A stretch of 30,437 nt of DNA from Flavobacteriales bacterium (GTDB taxonomy: Bacteria > Bacteroidota > Bacteroidia > UBA10329): assembly GCA_003456455.1 (NCBI GenBank), contig DMRV01000121.1:1-30437 (forward strand). Reading direction: 5' to 3'. Below are positions 23,880 to 30,437 of this stretch, in pieces. The position numbers were made by a program, and so were the translations under genes. The notes beneath the pieces are model-generated. The model saw only the letters and a list, made by a program, of their open reading frames with translations, was not told the DNA's origin and did not search any database. Each line of letters begins with the position of its first letter. Positions within the stretch are counted from its first letter, which is position 1.

Positions 23880-26800
23880 AAAAAAATTTACTCCCTCTCG
23901 TTTCTGCTCTTCTTCTTGTTTTCATTAGCCCGTTGATGGGTGTTGGCCAGGTTTTCTGGACTGAAGATTTTGAAACGGACGGGGCAGGAGTCAGATATAC
24001 GTTAGATGCGGTTGATGATGAGTTCAATGACGGCTCATCTGATCATTACGGAAGAACAGACGGATTAGGAATAAGTGGTAGCTATTCTGGACAAAACGGA
24101 ATCTTCTTCTGGGCAGGGGAGGATATCGATGACAACGGAGGTAACGGGAACAATCCCAAGGCCGTCATCTTCAACAGCCAATCCATAGCTGGGATGACCG
24201 ATGTTCGAATATCGGGCCTTTTTGCTAGAGGAAGTGCTGGTGGAGGGGGTATTGACCAAGCTGATTACCTCCGTTTGGATTACCGAATTGATGGAGGGAG
24301 CTGGACTCCGGCCATTTGGTTCTCGGGTCAATCAGGCTCCAACAATGGTGCATATCTTGACACGGATTACGATGGTACGGGTGATGGGACGGCCCTGACG
24401 AATACTTTCGCTTCTTTCACTAAAGACATCTCGGTCAGTGGTTCTAACATTGAGTTGCGATTAGAAATGTCAATGAACTCAGGAAGTGAGGAGGTCGCCT
24501 ATGATTATTTACAACTTGAAAATACGAATCCAGTGGTTGGCGGAAACGACATTACCGTAACCCAGTCCACAGGCGGAACCATTACACCCGGCACAACTGC
24601 TGTAGCGGAAGGAGCCGACCAAGACTTTACTGCCACAGCAGATGCTTGCTACACCTTTACCAATTGGGTGGTAGATGGTTCGCCTGCCGGCAATTCCAAT
24701 CCGTACAGTTTTACCAACGTAACAGCACCGCACACCATTACTGCTGTGTACACGTCCGTGGCATCAAGCAATATTGTGGCCAGCGCGGGCGCCAACGGAA
24801 ACATCTCTCCAAGTGGCACTACTTCGGTTTCTTGCGGTGGCAGCCAATCTTACACCATTACACCAGATGTGGGTTATGGTGTATTGGATGTATTGGTAGA
24901 CGGTGTTTCGGTAGGGGCCGTTACCAGCTACGATTTTACCAATGTAACTACCGGCCATACCATCAGTGCCACGTTTGCCGAAGCGCCTTGTGCAAGCGTT
25001 GACTTTACTGGTTCTGGTAATAGTGGGTCTTATTTAACCCTTAACTGGACTGATAACTCGGTTGATTGGACAGCAACAGATGCCCGTGGCGATCAAGATT
25101 TGAACGGTAGCGAAGCTGTTACCCTGCGTAATGGGTCTTTAACCAACGATGCTTCTGTAGCAGGGGGCTGCGGCACTTTGAGTTTTGACTACGCTCGTGC
25201 CTTCACAGGAAATTCTACTCTTCAAGTATTTGTAAATGGCACACAGTACGGTGGAGATATTACAGTTTCTAACACCTCCTCTACTACATTCTCAGTTGTG
25301 GTAAACCAAACAGGTAATATTGATATTGAATTACGAAACAGCGGTAATCGAACTGTAATCAATAATCTTCAGTGGAGCTGTTATTCCCCGGCATTTCCGC
25401 CAGTCGACCTATCAGTATCTGCAAGCGCTGGTACCGAAGCAGGAGCAACTGCGATTACCGTTACAGCCACAGCGTCCTTTGCAGTAACTGGAGCGCAAAC
25501 GGTTGACCTTGCCGTAACAGGAACAAACATTACTGCTGGCGACTATACATTAAGTGGTACAACTATTACCATTGCAGATGGCGCTACAACTGGCACAGTA
25601 ACTTTTACTGTTGTAGACGATGCACTAACAGAGACCGCAGAAACAGCGACCCTCACAATTAGCAACCCAAGTGGTGGCGTTACCATTGGAAGCACAGCCA
25701 CACAGGATATTGATATTACCGATAATGACGCTCCGGTAATTGTGGCCGCGCCTACATCGCTTACTGGATTTAGTACGCCACAAGGCACTCCATCAGCATC
25801 GCAAACTTTTACACTAGAAGGAGACAATCTAAGCGGAGACCTCAGTATTGCCGCACTTACTGGCTTTGAATATTCGTTAGACAATACCACGTTTACCTCC
25901 ACGCTTACTGTACCTGTTTCTGGCGGTAATGTAACGGGAGAGCCTCGTACTATTTATGTACGATTAACAGGTGCTATCATTGGTACACCATCAGGCAATG
26001 CAGTTATATCTGGAGGCGGTGCCACTTCTGTTAATGTTGCGCTAGATGGAGCAGTAACCACACCACCAGCTGCGCCTTGTTCCGATTTGTTCATCTCAGA
26101 ATATGTAGAAGGAAGCAGCAACAACAAATACATAGAGATTTACAACCCAACGGCTAGTGCCATCGATCTTGGTACGGGAAATTACTCGCTCAGGTCATAC
26201 GCTAATGGCAGCTCTACCCCAGCCAACAATGCCTTGAGTGGTACGATTCCTGCTTTCGGCACCGTGGTTTATAAAAATTCCAGTGCTACCATTTATAGCG
26301 GCACAGCCACAGACAACAACTCCGTGAATTTCAACGGGGATGATGCAGTGGCCCTTGCAAAAGCTGGAACCAACATTGACATTTTCGGTAATATTGGTAA
26401 CGACCCAGGTTCTCAATGGAGTTTGAGTGGGAATAACACCCAGAATCAGACCCTTGTAAGAAACCCGGCTGTACAGATAGGTATAGATGCTGACCCAACC
26501 GGAACAGGCGCAGCTTCGTTTACAACATTAGGAACGGAATGGACCGAATTTGCAATAGACAATATTGCTGACCTTGGTAGTCATACCTGCGATTGTTTTG
26601 TGGCATTGCCATCTGTTACGTTAACCAGTAACACCACAGCAGGTACTGAAGCTGGAACAACGGCTATTACGCTTACAGCGACAGCAGATGTTGCCGTTAC
26701 AGGTAGCCAAACAGTTGTAGTTGCACTTAGCGGTACCGGCTTGGCATCAACTGACTTCACGGGCGTAAATTTCCTGTCCACCGTAAACATCACTATAGCG

Positions 26801-29800
26801 GATGGCGCGACAGTAGGAACAATCACTTTTAACGTAGCTGATGACTCTGACGTAGAAGGCAGCGAAACAGCCACCTTTACCATTGGTAGTCCATCTGCCG
26901 GTATTGTTGTGGGCACACCAAATGCAGTTGACCTTACCATTGCCGATGACGACAACCTTACATCCACGGAAAGCGTTATTATAGAACAAAGTGGAGAGGC
27001 AACCGGTATTTCTTCTGTTGTTAATGGAACCATTAACAACAACACAGACGGAACAGAAGTTTGGAGTTTTAACCTATACGATGGAGATGGTTCTAGCAAC
27101 GATGCGGATAACAAACCAACCATTTATGAAGGATTTACCATTCGTCAGTCTGGTGGCAATACGGTTCCAGCATGGGATGATGCAATTAGTAATGTAAAAT
27201 TCTTTCTTGGAGCTAGTGCAACTCCCATTTCGGGTTCGTTCTTGGTAAGCGCAAGTACCATTACATTCACGCCTACGACATCAATTACCGTTACAGATGG
27301 AACGACACCAGCTGTCATCTCAATGAGAATGACACTTGATGCAACACTTCCAGCTGGGTCAGACGGTCAACATTTTGGATTTAGCCTAGATGCTGCTGAT
27401 GTAACCACAGAGACAAATGTGTTACTTGCATCCCAGCTAGGAACGTTTACGGAACTAAGCGATGTCGCCCTCAATGGCATCGACATCGTAGCTACTCTAC
27501 AATTTATAGATGCACCGGCTGCGATTTCTATAGGCAGCAACTTTAGCGTAACGGTAAGTGCGGTTGATGCTAACGGTAATGTTGATACTGGCATCAGCAA
27601 CTCAATAACTCTGAGCCTTACCAGTGGCTCAGGAACACTTTCGGGTGCTCCAACTACAGCCAACCTTAGCAGCGGTACTCACACATTTACGGGGCTTAGC
27701 CACGATACGGAAGAACTCATTGAGATTACTGCAAACGATAACGGTAGCGTGTTTGCAGACCTCACAGCAAATATTAATGTGACAGATGAGCCAAATCAGT
27801 TGTTTGATGATTTCAACAGAGCGAATAACAATACCGTTGGAATCCCTAGCAGTGGAGGTTCTACTTCTTGGACAGAGGACGGCCTTTTCTCTAATGAAGC
27901 CCAACGAGTTGCCATTGATGGCAATGAACTCTATTTAGGTGGATGTGTAGCTGGGACTTCATCAGGTTCTTCTGGTAGCACTGGAATGGAACAAATACGT
28001 TTTAATGGAGAAACCTTGTATGAGACCATATTCGACAACGCAGGAGGATCGTTGGAGTGGTTGTTTAATATGAAACAGACACGTACTAATCCTTCTGGTT
28101 TTGGTGGAGGAACGTATGCGGCAGCAGTGGTACTTGGTTCTGACGAAAATGATTTCGAAAGTGTGAACGCTGATGGATACGCGGTTATTATTGGAAATGG
28201 CAGCACTCCTGACCCAGTGAAACTTATTCGTTTTGCTGGTGGTTTAAGCACAAATGTCAATGTTACTGATGTTGCAGTTTCAACTGAGATAGATGCAGAC
28301 GCTTACTATAGTGTTAAGGTTACTTACGATCCATGTACAGGAGAATGGAATTTGTTTGTACGAGATGATGGTACATCGGCCTTTGCCGCACCAAACGTAG
28401 GTAGTCTTGGTACGCCAGTCTCTGCTACAAATCAAACACATACTGGTCTTGACCTTAAATACTTTGGAGCAGGATGGCAGCATAGCAGTTCATGCGGGGA
28501 GTATCTACGTGTTGATAACCTCAACATACCTAACGCCACAACTGCATCTACCACCGCCAAACTTTGGAATGGTTCTGTAAATGCAGATTGGAATGAGGCG
28601 AATAACTGGGGCCCATGTCCTGGAGTTCCTACCAACACAAATGATGTAATTATTCCTAACGTGGCAACGCAGCCAGTTATAAGTGCTGCTGCACCAGCAG
28701 CTACATGTCAAAACCTTACCCTTAATGCAGGCGCGGACCTTACAATTAACGCAAACCGTTTCTTGAACGTGTGGGGCAACGTAGTGAACAATGGTGGTGC
28801 TGCTTTTGGAGATGGAACGCTTTCGATGGAAGGACCAAGCACACTTACACTCACAGGAAACGTGAATGTGGCTAACTACCACGTAAGCACAACAGTTACT
28901 CTGAATGGGACCGTAACAGTAAGCGATATTGCTCGCTCAGAAGTTGGTGGCGCGTTAGCAGCCAACGGAAACCTTGTTCTTGAAAACGGAGCACAGCTTC
29001 TACACGGAACAGGAACAACTTTCGGTGGTGGTACAGTTACCGGAAACATTGTAGTAAGACGCCAAGGCAATGTTTCTGGTGGTTTCAACGGTTGGAGCAC
29101 ACCAGTCGTAGGTGGAGGTCTTCCCGGCAGCAGTGGATATTTGTACAACTCATTATTAGGTACAAATAGCGGCACAGATGACAACAACCCTGACCCTGAT
29201 CCAGGATGGGTAGCGCACTCAGGTACAATGAGCGCTGGTAAGGGTTATTTCTCTACCAACGGTGCTTCTGCAACATTCACCGGTGTGGCCAATAATGGAA
29301 ACTATACGCCAAGTGTTACAAGTAGCACAGAGCTTATGACTTCAACAGATGCGCCAAGTGTCTTCAATCTTATTGGCAACCCATACCCATCATCGTTAGA
29401 TGCCGATCAGTTCATTGCAGACAACAGCTCAAACATAGATGGGGCATTGTATTTCTGGTCAGATGAAAACGCAGGAAGTGCCGCCTTCTCCACAGATGAT
29501 TACGCTACGTTCACTGGTGGCGGCTCTATTGTACCGATTTCATCAGGTGGGAGTGGTATCACCCCAGTAAGTAGCGTTCCATCATGCCAAGGTTTCTTTG
29601 TGAATTGTGAAACATCGGGCACCATCGATTTTAACAATGGCCAACGTGGTGGCAGCAATGGACAGTTCTTTAGAATGGCTGCTCAAAACGGTCAACGTAT
29701 GTGGCTAAGTATCAATAATGACAATTTGGAGCTGTTTAATCAAACGCTGGTTGCCTTTGATGAGTTTGCCACAGACCAGAAGGATTGGGGGGTAGATGCA

Positions 29801-30379
29801 TACAAGTTCCGTGGCAACCCTGCCATTTCTATCGGTGCACAGCAAAATGACGAAACCTATGTGATTGCTACGTATGAAGCTATTCCCCACACAGGTAAGG
29901 TTATTCCATTAATGACGTTCGTTGAAACTGCTGACACGTACACATTCGTTGCAGACAGCATGGAAGGGTTTGATAACCAAAACGTCTTTTTAGAAGACCT
30001 GAGTAATGGTTCGCTCTACCCAATGCAGCAAGGAGATTCGCACAGCTTTGCAATGACAAGCGCTGATGAGTTTAACCGGTTCCAATTGTGGTTTAGCCCT
30101 GTAAGTGGTACAGGTGTAAATGAATCTGACAACGGATTTCGCCTCTACGCCAATCCTAACAACACTATTGTAGTGGAAACAACTAGCGGAGATAACATGA
30201 ACGGAACAGTAGAAATAACGGATATGGCTGGTCGTAAAGTGCTCACAAACGACATTAGTATTACCAACGGTATTGGACGTTTACAAACAGCCGATTTTGC
30301 GAATGGCGTTTATGCAATTACATTTGTAAGCGCGGATGGCAATAACCGAACATCACAAAAAGTGGCTCTAGGCCAATAA
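23876..30379 (+). CDS. Giant multidomain secreted protein with LTD, Calx-beta and T9SS sorting domains
   Basis: This 2167-residue T9SS cargo protein is probably a surface-attached or released adhesin-like protein. Order: signal peptide (1-25); lectin-like jelly-roll (about 26-220); two InlB-type 'bacterial repeat' units (about 224-292 and 299-372, sharing G.I.P.GT and Y.FTNVT..HTI.A); a beta domain (372-502); Calx-beta 1 (509-620); an Ig-like domain (620-733); lamin-tail domain (733-906, DLFISEYVEGSSNNKYIEIYN); Calx-beta 2 (909-1026); beta domains (1031-1305); a laminin-G-like domain (1308-1552, FDDFNRANNN); a right-handed beta-type stretch opening AKLWNGSVNADWNEANNW (1560-1729); a region with FNLIGNPYPSSLDADQF; and a T9SS type A domain (2088-2167, YANPNNTIVV to QKVALGQ). 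No catalytic site was seen. Acidic Calx-beta loops suggest Ca2+ binding. An exported-protein gene follows 11 bp later. Confidence 0.92.
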   Translation: MKKNLLPLVSALLLVFISPLMGVGQVFWTEDFETDGAGVRYTLDAVDDEFNDGSSDHYGRTDGLGISGSYSGQNGIFFWAGEDIDDNGGNGNNPKAVIFNSQSIAGMTDVRISGLFARGSAGGGGIDQADYLRLDYRIDGGSWTPAIWFSGQSGSNNGAYLDTDYDGTGDGTALTNTFASFTKDISVSGSNIELRLEMSMNSGSEEVAYDYLQLENTNPVVGGNDITVTQSTGGTITPGTTAVAEGADQDFTATADACYTFTNWVVDGSPAGNSNPYSFTNVTAPHTITAVYTSVASSNIVASAGANGNISPSGTTSVSCGGSQSYTITPDVGYGVLDVLVDGVSVGAVTSYDFTNVTTGHTISATFAEAPCASVDFTGSGNSGSYLTLNWTDNSVDWTATDARGDQDLNGSEAVTLRNGSLTNDASVAGGCGTLSFDYARAFTGNSTLQVFVNGTQYGGDITVSNTSSTTFSVVVNQTGNIDIELRNSGNRTVINNLQWSCYSPAFPPVDLSVSASAGTEAGATAITVTATASFAVTGAQTVDLAVTGTNITAGDYTLSGTTITIADGATTGTVTFTVVDDALTETAETATLTISNPSGGVTIGSTATQDIDITDNDAPVIVAAPTSLTGFSTPQGTPSASQTFTLEGDNLSGDLSIAALTGFEYSLDNTTFTSTLTVPVSGGNVTGEPRTIYVRLTGAIIGTPSGNAVISGGGATSVNVALDGAVTTPPAAPCSDLFISEYVEGSSNNKYIEIYNPTASAIDLGTGNYSLRSYANGSSTPANNALSGTIPAFGTVVYKNSSATIYSGTATDNNSVNFNGDDAVALAKAGTNIDIFGNIGNDPGSQWSLSGNNTQNQTLVRNPAVQIGIDADPTGTGAASFTTLGTEWTEFAIDNIADLGSHTCDCFVALPSVTLTSNTTAGTEAGTTAITLTATADVAVTGSQTVVVALSGTGLASTDFTGVNFLSTVNITIADGATVGTITFNVADDSDVEGSETATFTIGSPSAGIVVGTPNAVDLTIADDDNLTSTESVIIEQSGEATGISSVVNGTINNNTDGTEVWSFNLYDGDGSSNDADNKPTIYEGFTIRQSGGNTVPAWDDAISNVKFFLGASATPISGSFLVSASTITFTPTTSITVTDGTTPAVISMRMTLDATLPAGSDGQHFGFSLDAADVTTETNVLLASQLGTFTELSDVALNGIDIVATLQFIDAPAAISIGSNFSVTVSAVDANGNVDTGISNSITLSLTSGSGTLSGAPTTANLSSGTHTFTGLSHDTEELIEITANDNGSVFADLTANINVTDEPNQLFDDFNRANNNTVGIPSSGGSTSWTEDGLFSNEAQRVAIDGNELYLGGCVAGTSSGSSGSTGMEQIRFNGETLYETIFDNAGGSLEWLFNMKQTRTNPSGFGGGTYAAAVVLGSDENDFESVNADGYAVIIGNGSTPDPVKLIRFAGGLSTNVNVTDVAVSTEIDADAYYSVKVTYDPCTGEWNLFVRDDGTSAFAAPNVGSLGTPVSATNQTHTGLDLKYFGAGWQHSSSCGEYLRVDNLNIPNATTASTTAKLWNGSVNADWNEANNWGPCPGVPTNTNDVIIPNVATQPVISAAAPAATCQNLTLNAGADLTINANRFLNVWGNVVNNGGAAFGDGTLSMEGPSTLTLTGNVNVANYHVSTTVTLNGTVTVSDIARSEVGGALAANGNLVLENGAQLLHGTGTTFGGGTVTGNIVVRRQGNVSGGFNGWSTPVVGGGLPGSSGYLYNSLLGTNSGTDDNNPDPDPGWVAHSGTMSAGKGYFSTNGASATFTGVANNGNYTPSVTSSTELMTSTDAPSVFNLIGNPYPSSLDADQFIADNSSNIDGALYFWSDENAGSAAFSTDDYATFTGGGSIVPISSGGSGITPVSSVPSCQGFFVNCETSGTIDFNNGQRGGSNGQFFRMAAQNGQRMWLSINNDNLELFNQTLVAFDEFATDQKDWGVDAYKFRGNPAISIGAQQNDETYVIATYEAIPHTGKVIPLMTFVETADTYTFVADSMEGFDNQNVFLEDLSNGSLYPMQQGDSHSFAMTSADEFNRFQLWFSPVSGTGVNESDNGFRLYANPNNTIVVETTSGDNMNGTVEITDMAGRKVLTNDISITNGIGRLQTADFANGVYAITFVSADGNNRTSQKVALGQ

Positions 30380-30390
30380 ATAGAACTGAT

Positions 30391-30437
30391 ATGAAAAGAT
30401 TACTCGCAGCTCTTCCACTTCTTATTGTCTTCGTTTT
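30391..30437 (+). CDS. Start of an exported protein gene (partial, runs off the window)
   Basis: An ATG at 30391 opens 15 codons encoding MKRLLAALPLLIVFV, a standard signal-peptide n- and h-region. It starts 11 bp after the giant gene's stop and is likely co-transcribed. Nothing of the mature protein is in the window, so no function can be given. Confidence 0.7.
   Translation, partial: MKRLLAALPLLIVFV

Noticed and set aside
26581..27123. Minus-strand 180-codon frame, rich in S, V, T, A and P
   Set aside because: Complement of the repetitive Calx-beta region of the giant gene; composition is a mirror of Thr/Ala/Ser-rich coding.
1..30437. CRISPR array, insertion sequence, prophage, tRNA or rRNA
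   Set aside because: No regularly spaced repeats, transposase or integrase motifs, or tRNA/rRNA-like sequence were recognised on either strand by eye.

Overview
The window looks like a chromosomal segment of a Bacteroidota bacterium, most likely a free-living member of the Flavobacteriales or a close relative. The grounds are three proteins with type IX secretion (T9SS) C-terminal sorting domains, a TonB-dependent receptor with an N-terminal carboxypeptidase-regulatory-like domain, DUF6089 and DUF5686 family proteins, moderate-to-low GC, very few Shine-Dalgarno sequences, and promoter-like TAnnTTTG boxes. No rRNA, tRNA, CRISPR array, transposase or phage gene was seen, so this is ordinary chromosome with an accessory secreted-protein flavour.

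Region 1 (1-8651, minus strand) is a long envelope-biogenesis cluster. In transcription order it holds a CBS/ACT-like protein, a small BamA-superfamily POTRA/barrel protein, NAD kinase (nadK), two tandem DUF6089 outer-membrane proteins, undecaprenyl diphosphate synthase (uppS), BamA, an OmpH/Skp chaperone, and the first five codons of what is probably a second OmpH. The genes abut or overlap. UppS makes the lipid carrier for wall and polysaccharide synthesis, OmpH carries barrels across the periplasm and BamA inserts them, so the cluster joins precursor supply to outer-membrane assembly. The small BamA-like gene has no ATG, GTG or TTG that could give a signal peptide and an intact POTRA domain. 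An ATT codon four bases after the upstream stop gives exactly that.

Region 2 (8743-10297, plus strand) runs divergently: pdxJ (vitamin B6 synthesis) overlaps a YbfF-like alpha/beta-hydrolase gene by 4 nt, followed by a strong bidirectional terminator shared with region 3.

Region 3 (10322-16330, minus strand) is a compact three-gene operon behind a good Bacteroidota-type promoter: a secreted lamin-tail-domain (LTD) protein, a TonB-dependent receptor, and a secreted endonuclease I, with gaps of only 11-12 bp. I read it as a candidate extracellular-DNA capture and uptake system. This is the best candidate in the window for an undescribed functional unit.

Region 4 (16508-20252) has a small outer-membrane barrel gene on plus, convergent (6 bp apart) with a DUF5686 outer-membrane protein gene and a PPP-family phosphatase gene that overlap by 11 nt on minus.

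Region 5 (20345-23486, plus) is a three-gene operon: a membrane-anchored SGNH hydrolase, a VAT1-like quinone oxidoreductase, and a fatty-acid-hydroxylase/sterol-desaturase family membrane enzyme. A lipid-modifying role is plausible, but the substrate is unknown.

Region 6 (23487-30437, plus) has a 389-bp gap containing an unusual inverted-repeat structure and a short hydrophobic ORF whose stop overlaps the next start. Then comes a 2167-residue multidomain T9SS cargo protein, whose LTD domain resembles the one in region 3, and the start of another exported protein cut by the window edge.
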